From 62-47 sp049647485 (lineage in GTDB: Bacteria; Pseudomonadota; Alphaproteobacteria; Rhizobiales; Xanthobacteraceae), in the NCBI GenBank assembly GCA_049647485.1, contig JBARXT010000171.1, positions 1 through 47,511 on the forward strand: 47,511 nt of DNA, written 5' to 3'. The notes under the pieces are model-generated. The model had not been told where the DNA came from. It saw only the letters and a program-made list of their open reading frames with translations, and made no database searches. Shown here one piece after another: positions 33,628 to 41,836 of this stretch. A program made the position numbers and the translations under genes. Each line of letters begins with the position of its first letter. Position 1 is the stretch's first letter.

Positions 33628-33992
33628 CAGCGGGTCACGCTGAACGAATAGGTGCCCTTGACGCGATGGGTGTCGTCCGAGACGGCGTGCCAATCGACCT
33701 TGTACTCGCCGGGAGACAATTCCTCCTTCACCGGGACCACCAGCCGCTTCTTGTCGGCCGGGTCTGCCTGGGATTTCCCGGTCGCAATCGTTCGGCCCGC
33801 TTTGTCCTTGATTTCGATTCCGGAGAATTTCGGTATCACCACTTCATTGAAGGTGATCCTGATCTGCTTGGGCGACGACGTCGTCGCGCCAGCGGCGGGT
33901 TCGGAGGTCTCGAGTTGCGGATGAGCAACGGCTGCTCCGCCTGAAAAGATTGCTGCGATCAATGCAATGGCGATCGTTGAAGCCTTCGACAT
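33627..33992 (-). CDS. copC: CopC periplasmic copper-binding protein
   Basis: A 121-residue CopC. The signal peptide ends at VA before HPQLETSEPAAG, so the mature protein starts with the Cu(II)-binding His. The second site is in WHAVSDDTHRVKGTYSFSV (Asp and His). The Met-rich Cu(I) loop of Pseudomonas CopC is absent, so it is a Cu(II)-only type. It is immediately followed by copD and preceded 30 bases upstream by the DUF4396-oxidase fusion. Function: carries Cu(II) to CopD. Confidence 0.93.
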   Translation of the reverse strand: MSKASTIAIALIAAIFSGGAAVAHPQLETSEPAAGATTSSPKQIRITFNEVVIPKFSGIEIKDKAGRTIATGKSQADPADKKRLVVPVKEELSPGEYKVDWHAVSDDTHRVKGTYSFSVTR

Positions 33993-34022
33993 TTGTTTTC
34001 CTGTTTGCGGTGAAGCGGAAGC

Positions 34023-35891
34023 TCATTTCACGTCGAGAACGAGCATCAGGCCTCCGCCGCCCTGCTGCTCGACATTGTTGTTCGCCGTGTGATGCGGGAT
34101 GTGGCAATGCACCAGCCATTTGCCGGGTTTGCGCGCTGTCCAGATAACGTCATAACGCTGGCCGGGTCCGACATTGACGGTGTCCGCCTGATATCTGGCA
34201 CCTTCGTTCAGGGTTACGCCATCGACGGCAACGACCTCGAACGGTCCGCCGTGAACATGCATAGGATGCACGAAATTATTGTTGGTGCCGATGAATCGCA
34301 ACTTGATGGTTTGACCGACCTTCATGGCAACGGTATCGGTCGAGGGATAGGCCTTGCCGTTAATGGTGAAATAGTTCGGGAACGCTCCCTCCATCAGCAT
34401 GGCCGGATAGGTCAACCACTCGCGTTTGAGCCATTCCTGCAGCTGGATCGTGTAATCGAGGTCGGCTTTGACTTCGGCACCGGGGTCCTTGGGCGCGATC
34501 AGCAACGCGCCGTAGAGTCCCAGCGCCTGCTGGCGATCCGGATGGTCGTGGCTGTGATAGAAATACGTGCCGCTTTGCCCGACCGTGAATTCGTAGGTGT
34601 AGGATCCGCCGGGCGGCACCGGTTTCTGGGTGATCTTCGCCGGACCATCCATCTCGTTCGGGACGATCAGCCCGTGCCAATGAACGGTCGTGGTTTCCGG
34701 AAGCGCGTTGTGGAAATTGATGCGGACGTGATCGCCCTCGGTCAACTGCAACCGCGGTCCGGGCACCTGGCGGTTGTAGGCGTAGGCTTCGACCGCAACG
34801 TCCGGCAGAATGTTCCATTGGATGATGGAAGCTTCGATATCGAATACCTTGACCCCGTTCTCGACGCGCGGTTCGAGCACGCGGTCGCCCTTGGCATCGG
34901 GCGGCGCCTTATAGACGACCTGCCTTGGCTTGACCGCCGCCATGTCCTTCATCGCCTCGCCCGGAAGATCGAAGGTGTTGATCATGCCCGGAGGCATGAT
35001 GGCGCCGTCTACGTCGCGGACGCTCAGACCCAGGTTCACAGAAAATCCCGGCACCACCATTCCGGAGATCAGAAGAAACGAAGTTACCCCGGCCAACGCG
35101 ACCAACTGCGGGACCGTGGCCTCGCTGCCCATCCGGTGACCGCCCCCATGCTGCATTCCGCCATGGTGTCCGGCTTCGCTCTGTTTCCCATATGCTTCCT
35201 GACGCGGCTGCGACGCCCCGCCCTCTGCCCGCACGGTCATCAGACCATGTTTGATCTTCTTCTTCACCATCCAGACGTTGAACGGGTACGCCGTCGCAAA
35301 CCCGACCATGACGCCGAGCGACATCACGCCCCAGAAGACCAGTTCGAGCGGGTCCATGGCGCGCATGTCACGGCCCATCATCAGCAGGCTCATCGTCGGC
35401 GCCATTCCCGCCATCATGGCGTTCATGCTGATGAACTCGGGCATGAAGCTCTTGCGCACGTTCTCCCAGTACGTTCCGCCCATCATCTTCTTCATGAACA
35501 GGGACTGGAAGATGAAGAGGCCGAACGTGAACCCGGCAACGTACTCGACAATCAGGTCGATCCACATCGGAAGGCCCAGGAGCGCCGTTATTGTGGCCGC
35601 GAGGATGATCCCAGTGGCATCGCCGGCGACGCAATGGATGGTGCTTCCAATCCCCTGCTTCCACAGCGGAGAGGTGAACCGCTCATGCTCGCCGGGATGC
35701 GGCTCTTTGTCCGCCAGCACGTAAAGTAGCAGACCGAACGGTCCCATGTAGAGCGTGACGAGGATGAAGCCCCACTTCATCACCGTCGGCTCAGGATTGC
35801 CGTTGAACTGGTCGAAGGCGACGTACGCGGCGGAGGCAACCGCGATGACGAACCATGCGATCAGGAAATAATCATAAGGAAGCGCAATCAT
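34023..35891 (-). CDS. DUF4396 membrane domain fused to multicopper oxidase
   Basis: A 622-residue two-part protein. Residues 1-210 form a multi-helix DUF4396-type domain (KWGFILVTLYMGPFGLLLYV, GSTIHCVAGDATGIILAA, FQSLFMKKMMGGTYW, MSLLMMGRDM), rich in Met, followed by a His/Met linker (HHGGMQHGGGHRMG) and one more helix. Residues from about 290 on are a multicopper oxidase with HWHGLIVPNEMDG, YFYHSHDHPDRQQ, HPMHVHGGPFEV and HCHIPHHTANNN, so all copper ligands are present. Usually DUF4396 proteins and oxidases are separate. The fusion is in one frame with no stop. It would tether the oxidase at the outer face of the inner membrane beside a putative metal-handling domain; that role is inference. 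Confidence 0.9.
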   Translation of the reverse strand: MIALPYDYFLIAWFVIAVASAAYVAFDQFNGNPEPTVMKWGFILVTLYMGPFGLLLYVLADKEPHPGEHERFTSPLWKQGIGSTIHCVAGDATGIILAATITALLGLPMWIDLIVEYVAGFTFGLFIFQSLFMKKMMGGTYWENVRKSFMPEFISMNAMMAGMAPTMSLLMMGRDMRAMDPLELVFWGVMSLGVMVGFATAYPFNVWMVKKKIKHGLMTVRAEGGASQPRQEAYGKQSEAGHHGGMQHGGGHRMGSEATVPQLVALAGVTSFLLISGMVVPGFSVNLGLSVRDVDGAIMPPGMINTFDLPGEAMKDMAAVKPRQVVYKAPPDAKGDRVLEPRVENGVKVFDIEASIIQWNILPDVAVEAYAYNRQVPGPRLQLTEGDHVRINFHNALPETTTVHWHGLIVPNEMDGPAKITQKPVPPGGSYTYEFTVGQSGTYFYHSHDHPDRQQALGLYGALLIAPKDPGAEVKADLDYTIQLQEWLKREWLTYPAMLMEGAFPNYFTINGKAYPSTDTVAMKVGQTIKLRFIGTNNNFVHPMHVHGGPFEVVAVDGVTLNEGARYQADTVNVGPGQRYDVIWTARKPGKWLVHCHIPHHTANNNVEQQGGGGLMLVLDVK

Positions 35892-35927
35892 AGAGACCTC
35901 GCTTAAGCCCAGTCGCTGCGCGTATTG

Positions 35928-35953
35928 ATTCGCATCGACCGTAGGCTGGTTAC
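35928..35953 (-). promoter_or_regulatory. Weak ECF-like promoter candidate
   Basis: On the minus strand GTAACC (35953-35948), 15 bases, CGAA (35932-35929), about 40 bases before the DUF4396-oxidase start. The spacer is one base short and no TCACG/CGTGA palindrome is present, so this may be chance. Confidence 0.25.
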
Positions 35954-36039
35954 CGGTTGTCCTTTAAACGTCCGAGACGTCGTATCGTTCTTCGCAGCTA
36001 TGTCGCCTGCGCCGCAAAACGCGAAAGTCCTTTGGTTCG

Positions 36040-37245
36040 TCATTCATTCCCTCCTTTGGGCCCGATTGCGGCGGGCGTTACCGATAGTTTGGGTGCGCGG
36101 ACATCAAGCGTTCGGGACCAGGTCCGATAGAGCGCGACGGCCGTCATCAGCAGAAGTCCGCCGACGCTCACCCCGATCTGGGTAAGCATACGGTCCGAAT
36201 ACATCTCCAGAATGAAATGTCCGACGAACGACAGAAAAATCCCGATGCAGAAAACCTCCAGCGACCTCTGACCACATACGATGATCGGACGAACCAGGCT
36301 CGAACGAAGGCCGTTCCAGTCTCGCGGAACGAGGTGAACCACGATCACCGCAAGCGCCAGAAAATGAACAATCCTGTAGGGTGCAAGATTGGTTTTCTCA
36401 CTGAGAACATCGAACAGGGGTGACAACGTCGATACATCAAGGCGAGCACCAACTGTTACGACGAATGCGAAAACCACGAATGCAATGCTCGCGATCAGGA
36501 CTGTTCGGGTCCGAGCCAACGCTTGCGCCCGGGCGGCGCCGCCCAACGCCGCCCATGCTCCCATCGTGAACGGAAGCTGCCATGTGAATGGATTGAAGTA
36601 CCAGCCGCCCGCGGGATAGGCCGGAAAATTCCAGCCGAAATGGCGGGCCAGCAAATAGACCGCGATTGCGGCAGCCAGCGCCGTATTCGGAGTCCGCATC
36701 ATCAGCATCAGCAACGGGGCAAAGCCCGCCATCAACACGATATATAAGGGCAGGACGTCCAGATTAAGCGGCTTGAACTGGAGAAGGAGGCCGTGTGTGA
36801 GCGTCGCCACCGGTCGCTCTATCAGCCCGGCCACGTTGAACTCATCCAGCAAGTGGGAATGTCCGTAGTCCTGCGCGACGTAGCCGATCGCCGCGGCGTA
36901 GAACACGAACAATAGGACATGCGCCACATAGAGCTGCCACACCCGGCGGATCAGCAAGGCCGTCCCCGCGAGATATCCCTGCGCGGCCATCCTGCGTGCG
37001 TAGATGAACGCCGCGGTGTAACCGGAAATGAACACGAAAACGTCCGCGGCATCGCTGAAGCCGTAGTTTCGCGTGGTCACCCATGCCACCGTATTGTTCG
37101 GAATGTGATCAAGGAAGATCGCCCAGTTCGCCAGTCCGCGGAACAGATCCAGCCGCAAGTCGCGCCCCAAGGATGATGATCTGCGTACTCCATGGCCTTC
37201 GACCGTGCCTCCGCTAGGCGAACCTGCATTCGGTGCGCACCGCAT
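36040..37245 (-). CDS. OpgC-family acyltransferase, second copy
   Basis: A 401-residue (from 37245) multi-pass membrane protein closely related to the one at 18031-19269: GRDLRLDLFRGLANWAIFLD, FLDHIPNNTVAWVTTRNYG, FSDAADVFVFISGYTAAF, LNLDVLPLYIVLM and KTNLAPYRIVHF. ATG 37245 has GAGGG five bases upstream; ATG 37260 overlaps the FkbM stop by ATGA and is an alternative. Its GC content matches the neighbouring copper genes, unlike the first copy. The predicted role is succinylation or similar acylation of periplasmic glucans. It sits inside the operon between FkbM and the oxidase fusion. Confidence 0.9.
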   Translation of the reverse strand: MRCAPNAGSPSGGTVEGHGVRRSSSLGRDLRLDLFRGLANWAIFLDHIPNNTVAWVTTRNYGFSDAADVFVFISGYTAAFIYARRMAAQGYLAGTALLIRRVWQLYVAHVLLFVFYAAAIGYVAQDYGHSHLLDEFNVAGLIERPVATLTHGLLLQFKPLNLDVLPLYIVLMAGFAPLLMLMMRTPNTALAAAIAVYLLARHFGWNFPAYPAGGWYFNPFTWQLPFTMGAWAALGGAARAQALARTRTVLIASIAFVVFAFVVTVGARLDVSTLSPLFDVLSEKTNLAPYRIVHFLALAVIVVHLVPRDWNGLRSSLVRPIIVCGQRSLEVFCIGIFLSFVGHFILEMYSDRMLTQIGVSVGGLLLMTAVALYRTWSRTLDVRAPKLSVTPAAIGPKGGNE

Positions 37246-37256
37246 GTCGCCCTCGG

Positions 37257-37976
37257 TCATCGGCAAATCCATTGCGCAGACTGCAATCGGTCTTCCCAAA
37301 CCGAGCTTCGCGTGGCGAATACGTTGTAGCCGACCCAACGATATCGCTTCACGCGATCCAGCACCGCCGGACCTTCGACGCGAACGAAATGACAATCGGC
37401 GGGGTCGAAGATGTAGAGCCTCAACGCGGCCTCATTCATCAAATGATACGAAACACCGTGCGCCCGATCCGAGCCGTGATCCTCGCAGATCAAAAGCGAA
37501 TCTCCGGACAACAAGTTCTTTGCGCCTTCGATTGCTTCGATCTCTACCCCTTCGACATCCAGCTTGATGACCGTCGGCGCCTGTGCATCGAGGACGCTGC
37601 CAAGTAGGCCGTCGAGCGAGACTCGTCTCACCGCTCCGTGATCGTCATCCGCAACCGCATAAGTCGAAAATGCCTCATGTCGTCGTCCCGCGACACGCAC
37701 GAATCCGCCTGTGCTGCCGCCGATGGCCGCGTTCACGCAGCGATACCGGTTGCCATTCAATCCACCGACGATGTCGCGTTGCGCGACGGCGCTGGAAACC
37801 ACGTCGCACCCCCATCCGTAACCGCGGTGACCGAACGGCCGCGTAACGACGGAGCCGATCTGCAGTGCGTAGACCGCCATTTGGTCGACCAGGCTTGCCC
37901 CACTTAGGTTGCCGCTCTGGCGGTCGTAGAAAAACTCTGCATCGGCCCCATTGTTACGACGCAACGATCCCTCCAT
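37257..37976 (-). CDS. FkbM-family methyltransferase
   Basis: A 239-residue protein. The FkbM signature is in the C-terminal half: VIKLDVEGVEIEAIEGAKNL with LICEDHGSD and a C-terminal YNVFA segment. The usual N-terminal SAM motif (VxDIGANxGY) is not recognisable; its place is taken by HRGYGWGCDVVSSAVAQ, so the protein may be divergent or lack activity. ATG 37976 has AGGAG seven bases upstream. It overlaps the next opgC start region. FkbM enzymes often methylate sugars of surface glycans, which would suit the OpgC neighbour. Target unknown. Confidence 0.75.
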   Translation of the reverse strand: MEGSLRRNNGADAEFFYDRQSGNLSGASLVDQMAVYALQIGSVVTRPFGHRGYGWGCDVVSSAVAQRDIVGGLNGNRYRCVNAAIGGSTGGFVRVAGRRHEAFSTYAVADDDHGAVRRVSLDGLLGSVLDAQAPTVIKLDVEGVEIEAIEGAKNLLSGDSLLICEDHGSDRAHGVSYHLMNEAALRLYIFDPADCHFVRVEGPAVLDRVKRYRWVGYNVFATRSSVWEDRLQSAQWICR

Positions 37977-38045
37977 CCTAAAACTCCTGCTCCGCCGCAT
38001 TCGACGCCGCCGAACCTGAGGCCGACGGCGTCGAAAAGCCGGGTG

Positions 38046-38351
38046 CTATTTCTGCTTCTCGATCTTGGTGACGGTGATGCCAGCCGTTGCCCGTTCGGCC
38101 TGGAATTGCACCTTGTCGCCGACCTTGACCTGTTTGAGCATCGCCGGGTCCTGAACGCGGAACACCATCGTCATGCCGTCCTCGTCCATGTCGAGGTTCT
38201 TAATCGGCCCGTGCTTCAAGGTGATCTTGCCGGCGGACTCGTCGATCTTCTTGACTTCGCCCTTGGCCATGTCGGCCTGCGCCATTACAGCGGCTGACGA
38301 CAAAGCGAAAGAGATCGCGACAATTCCCGCGATGAAGTTGCGTGTTTTCAT
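38046..38351 (-). CDS. CusF-like copper-binding protein
   Basis: A 101-residue secreted protein. The signal peptide ends at VMAQ (about residue 24). The CusF fold is recognised by GEVKKIDESAGKITLKHGPI (His ligand), DEDGMTMVFRVQDPAM (Met ligands) and VKVGDKVQFQAERATAG. The Trp of classic CusF (NWPAMTM in the copy at 30177) is not present, a variant seen in many alphaproteobacterial copies. ATG 38351 has GAGGA at seven bases. It lies between the GNAT gene (12 bases upstream) and fkbM. Confidence 0.9.
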   Translation of the reverse strand: MKTRNFIAGIVAISFALSSAAVMAQADMAKGEVKKIDESAGKITLKHGPIKNLDMDEDGMTMVFRVQDPAMLKQVKVGDKVQFQAERATAGITVTKIEKQK

Positions 38352-38363
38352 TTTCACTCCTCT

Positions 38364-39437
38364 TCAGTTACTTCGCCTTCCCTCGGAAGGCCTTCTTTCA
38401 CGCTGCCAGCGCTGGATCCTGTTACGTGCGTCACGGAGGGCGAACAGTCCTCCCACGACCACGCGCGCGGTCACATCGGGGCAGTAGTGAAATTCACGGA
38501 CGGCAAGCAGAACGCCTCGTTTGCCCGCGAGTCCCTTTTTGAATTGCCGGATTCCCGGATCACCGGGACCGCCGAGTTCGTACCAGCGCACCTTCGTGTT
38601 TTCCCGCAGCCAGCGCATGACGTGCCATTGCAGGACGTATCCGGCGTTCAGTGCGGTCGCCTCGTCGCTGGTCGCCCCGAAGACGTAGTAGGCGAGATCG
38701 CCCACGACGCTGAAAGCGATCCCGCCGATCGGCTTTCCATCGTGATACGCCAAGGCAATGCGCATCTTCATTCGTTCCGGAAGCCGCATCAGGTCCGGAA
38801 TGGATGCGGGCAAATCGACGCCCGGATAGTTCAGGTTCTTGCGCCGAACCATCTCGGCATAGATCTCCTGGAAGGTCTTGATGTCGGCCGGAGCGTCACC
38901 GATACGAACGTCAAGGCCGTGCGCAAGACCCTTGCGGAGATTATAGCGCCATCGCTGATCCAGGCTTTTCTGCTGCTCCGCCTCGTCGAGCGACGCATCG
39001 ACGAAATAGCGGTCAAGCATCGATGACTTGGAGTCCGTAAGACCCATTTCGGTCAGAATTTGCGCTTCGATCGGATAGAAGTCCGGATGGGGACGCGGAC
39101 GGAGGACGAGGTAAAGCTTTCGCCGCCGACAATATTCGTCCACCAACGCTCCCACCACAGTCCGGTAGTGCTCCGGGTCGGGAGCAACGTCAAAGGGGCG
39201 CCAGAACGGCGCGAAGCGCATGAGCGCCATGCCGCGGCCGAGATAAGGCACGAGATACAATCCGATCCGGGCACCTGCGACGGGAGTGCTCTCGCGCCGC
39301 AGCAGAATATGGCTCGATCGTTCGCCCCGTTGTCCGGAGCCGTAGATTGCCGTCTGCTCGTAGTGGACGTCGGCGAACGTCCCCATCGCCGCGTGCCATC
39401 CGTCGTCCGGCACGCAGTCGATCTGGCGTTCGTTCAT
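38364..39437 (-). CDS. FemAB/GNAT-type acyl or aminoacyl transferase
   Basis: A 357-residue cytoplasmic protein of the FemAB-like GNAT group. Two GNAT-like halves can be seen; the conserved C-terminal parts are RWRYNLRKGLAHGLDVRIGD, LAYHDGKPIGGIAFSVVGD, VFGATSDEATALNAGYVLQW and WYELGGPGDPGIRQFKKG. In polysaccharide gene sets such proteins add acyl or amino acid groups. ATG 39437 with AGGGTGA upstream is used; ATG 39452 is an in-frame alternative. It is an unusual guest in a copper operon, like the FkbM and OpgC genes after it. The substrate is unknown. Confidence 0.82.
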   Translation of the reverse strand: MNERQIDCVPDDGWHAAMGTFADVHYEQTAIYGSGQRGERSSHILLRRESTPVAGARIGLYLVPYLGRGMALMRFAPFWRPFDVAPDPEHYRTVVGALVDEYCRRRKLYLVLRPRPHPDFYPIEAQILTEMGLTDSKSSMLDRYFVDASLDEAEQQKSLDQRWRYNLRKGLAHGLDVRIGDAPADIKTFQEIYAEMVRRKNLNYPGVDLPASIPDLMRLPERMKMRIALAYHDGKPIGGIAFSVVGDLAYYVFGATSDEATALNAGYVLQWHVMRWLRENTKVRWYELGGPGDPGIRQFKKGLAGKRGVLLAVREFHYCPDVTARVVVGGLFALRDARNRIQRWQRERRPSEGRRSN

Positions 39438-39498
39438 AACATCACCCTGCATGACAAATATCGCGCGGCTTGTTCGAACATTCCTATCCGACTCTCGG

Positions 39499-39699
39499 TC
39501 ATCGCGAAGCGGGAATGATCGGCACGGTCGGAGTGAAGCGAACCGCCGGCTCGCGGTAGGCGAACGCCCAGCCGCCGGGATTGTCGGCGATGTTGAAAGC
39601 GGCTCGATAGGAACATCCATCGTCGCGATCCCAGCACCCAGCCGCCGTCCGTGTCACCGCGAAGTGGTGGCCGTGCAAGTGATACGGATAATTGATCAT
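39499..39699 (-). pseudogene. C-terminal fragment of a multicopper oxidase
   Basis: A 66-codon frame beginning MINYPYHLHGHHFAVT and continuing FNIADNPGGWAFAYREPAV. It matches the stretch around HPIHLHGHHFAVT and VVADNPGDWAFHCH of the CopA oxidase at 40443-41825 but the HCH copper motif is destroyed and about 20 residues are missing between. The frame's ATG overlaps the cytochrome stop at 39696 (ATGA). It is presumably debris of a duplicated oxidase. Confidence 0.75.
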
Positions 39700-40319
39700 G
39701 GCTGTTGTCCTACACCTTTTGAGGGCTCAGGCTTTGTGCCGTGCTGATGTGGTTCGCTACCGTGTTGATGTTGATTGCCGCCGCCACCTTGATCCATAGA
39801 CCCCATTTCTTCGTCGGGCGGCGCCTTGGCAACGATGTCCTTGTAGTCCTGCGGCGACATACCCGGCAATTTTTGGACAAAAGCAACGATGCTCCAGATC
39901 GTATCGTCATCATGACCTAATCCCCATGCGGGCATCGCCGTCATCTTCAAGCCGTGCTTCGTCACCCAAAAGACGGTCCTTGGATCGAGCTTCGTTTGCG
40001 AGAGATTGGGCGGCTGCGGATACAGGCCGGGCCGGATCTCCGAATCGCTTTTGCCGGGCGCAAGATGGCAGCCCACGCACATCGCGGCGTACTGCCCCGC
40101 TCCCTTCAGAATCAATTGTTCGTCGGCCAAATCGGGCACCTTGATATCGCGTGCGCGAACCGCGATCGCCCGATCGCGTGCGGCTTCCAGCACTTTGCTG
40201 GTAATATTCCAATGCGGAACATCAGCGCCAATTTCGTAAGCTCCAGAGACGATGAATGCACCGCCTCCGAACAGTACCATCAAGCCGAAAAGGCTGGCCC
40301 CGAGTATTATTCGCTTCAT
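39696..40319 (-). CDS. Cytochrome c with His-rich C-terminal tail
   Basis: A 207-residue cytochrome. An N-terminal hydrophobic segment (residues 5-24) is a signal or anchor. The haem site CVGCH is near residue 82; the likely axial Met is in LKMTAMPAWGLGHDDDTIWS, and AFVQKLPGMSPQDYKDI closes the domain. The tail carries HQHGSEPHQHGTKPEP, a candidate copper site. ATG 40319 has GGAGA upstream. It follows the CopA oxidase gene, to which it could pass or from which it could take electrons; the same pairing of oxidase and cytochrome c occurs at 13557-15684. Confidence 0.9.
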   Translation of the reverse strand: MKRIILGASLFGLMVLFGGGAFIVSGAYEIGADVPHWNITSKVLEAARDRAIAVRARDIKVPDLADEQLILKGAGQYAAMCVGCHLAPGKSDSEIRPGLYPQPPNLSQTKLDPRTVFWVTKHGLKMTAMPAWGLGHDDDTIWSIVAFVQKLPGMSPQDYKDIVAKAPPDEEMGSMDQGGGGNQHQHGSEPHQHGTKPEPSKGVGQQP

Positions 40320-40442
40320 CGATAGGTCTCCATGCGTCATGCTTCGGACGCAGCTATAATTGATGTTCGAGAGTACGTGTTGGTGCCGCCTGCGGTCGGA
40401 CTTTCCGATCCTACCCGCTCAGCGTGGAGAGATCGCAGCCAA

Positions 40443-41825
40443 CTACATCCCCTTCATGCCATTCATTCCCTTCATGTTCATTCCTTTCATGCCCTTCATG
40501 TCGTCAGGCATCGCCTTCGGTTTTGACGACGCGGGGACTGGGGCTCCTGTCGCATCGACCTCGTAAGCAACCGTACGCTCAGGGTTCTTGTACGGCCCTG
40601 GATCGCGATAGTCGTCACTTGCCATGCCTTCGCGGATCTTCATCACCGTGAACATGCCGCCCATTTCGATCGGCCCGAATTGTCCGGAGCCTGTCATCAT
40701 CGGCAGCGTGTTGTCCGGCGCGGGCATCTCCATCTCGCCCATCGCCATGCCCGTCGACCCCATCACCATAGCGTCGGGCGCCAGCTTGCCGACCGCTTTC
40801 GCCAAGTCCTTCTTTGAGACGCCGATCATGTTGCGCATGTCGTGGCCCATGGCGTTCATGGTGTGGTGCGACTTGTGGCAGTGAAACGCCCAGTCCCCGG
40901 GATTGTCGGCGACGACGTCGAACGCACGAACCGCGCCGACAGGTACGTCGGTCGTCGTCTCCGGCCATTGCGCGCTTTCGGGAACCCAGCCGCCGTCCGT
41001 GCAGGTCACCGCGAAATGGTGTCCGTGCAGGTGGATCGGATGGTTGGTCATGGTGAGATTGCCGATCCGCACTCGTACCTTGTCGCCGAGCCGCACCGGC
41101 AGCGGGTCGATGCCCGGAAACACCCGGCTGTTGAATGTCCACATGTTGAAGTCGGTCATCTCGTTGACCTTCGGCAGGTAGGTGCCGGGATCGATGTCGT
41201 AGGTGCTCATGATAAAGACGAAGTCGCGATCGACCGGGCGGAAGGACGGGTCGCGCGGATGCACGATGAACATCCCCATCATGCCCATCGCCATCTGGAC
41301 CATTTCGTCGGAGTGCGGGTGGTACATGAACGTCCCGCTGTTCTTCATCTCGAACTCGTAGACGAAGGTCTTGCCGGGCTTGATATGCGGCTGATTGAGT
41401 CCGCCGACGCCGTCCATGCCGTTCGGCACGATCATGCCGTGCCAATGCACGGTCGTGTGTTCCGGCAATTTGTTGGTGACGAAGATGCGGACCTTGTCGC
41501 CCTCGACCGCCTCGATCGTCGGCCCCGGTGCCTGACCGTTGTAGCCCCAGAGGTTGGCTTTCATGCCGGGCGCGAATTCGCGGACGACAGGTTCAGCGAC
41601 GAGATGAAACTCCTTCCAGTCGCCGTTCATTCGCCAGGGAAGCGACCAGCCGTTGAGCGTGACGACCGGACGGTAATCCGGACCGCTGGTCGGATGCAGC
41701 GGCGGCTGCATCGTCACCTTGTCCATGATCGGCGCTTCCGGAATGTTGGCCGCCTGCACGCGGCCGCTGACGGCGCTGGCGCCGACCAGCGCCGCCGTTC
41801 CCAGAAATCCTCTTCGCGATAGCAT
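40443..41825 (-). CDS. copA: CopA-type multicopper oxidase
   Basis: A 460-residue Tat-exported multicopper oxidase. The signal is LSRRGFLGTAALVGASAV. The ligand motifs HWHGMIVPNGMDG, MYHPHSDEM, HPIHLHGHHF and HCHKSHHTMNAMGHDM are complete. The Met content is high near the end (MGSTGMAMGEMEMP) and the last 25 residues are MKGMKGMNMKG repeats, probably extra Cu(I) sites. ATG 41825 has GGAGG; an upstream ATG at 41837 overlaps the tolC stop. It oxidises Cu(I) in the periplasm. The gene name follows plasmid-type copper operons and is distinct from the P-type ATPase at 44584. Confidence 0.9.
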   Translation of the reverse strand: MLSRRGFLGTAALVGASAVSGRVQAANIPEAPIMDKVTMQPPLHPTSGPDYRPVVTLNGWSLPWRMNGDWKEFHLVAEPVVREFAPGMKANLWGYNGQAPGPTIEAVEGDKVRIFVTNKLPEHTTVHWHGMIVPNGMDGVGGLNQPHIKPGKTFVYEFEMKNSGTFMYHPHSDEMVQMAMGMMGMFIVHPRDPSFRPVDRDFVFIMSTYDIDPGTYLPKVNEMTDFNMWTFNSRVFPGIDPLPVRLGDKVRVRIGNLTMTNHPIHLHGHHFAVTCTDGGWVPESAQWPETTTDVPVGAVRAFDVVADNPGDWAFHCHKSHHTMNAMGHDMRNMIGVSKKDLAKAVGKLAPDAMVMGSTGMAMGEMEMPAPDNTLPMMTGSGQFGPIEMGGMFTVMKIREGMASDDYRDPGPYKNPERTVAYEVDATGAPVPASSKPKAMPDDMKGMKGMNMKGMNGMKGM

Positions 41826-41836
41826 GTTGGCCTCCA

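Noticed and set aside
34089..35729. Open frame of 546 codons on the plus strand
   Set aside because: It is the antisense of the DUF4396-multicopper oxidase gene, whose protein has complete copper motifs; the plus-strand product is His/Arg-rich without any fold-like pattern.
37015..37042. GTAACC on the plus strand (also at 5646, 8477 and 21278)
   Set aside because: No CGAA at 16 bases and no palindrome; these lie within or opposite genes or debris.
40842..41822. Open frame of 326 codons on the plus strand
   Set aside because: Antisense shadow of the CopA oxidase gene in GC-rich DNA; composition is typical of such shadows.
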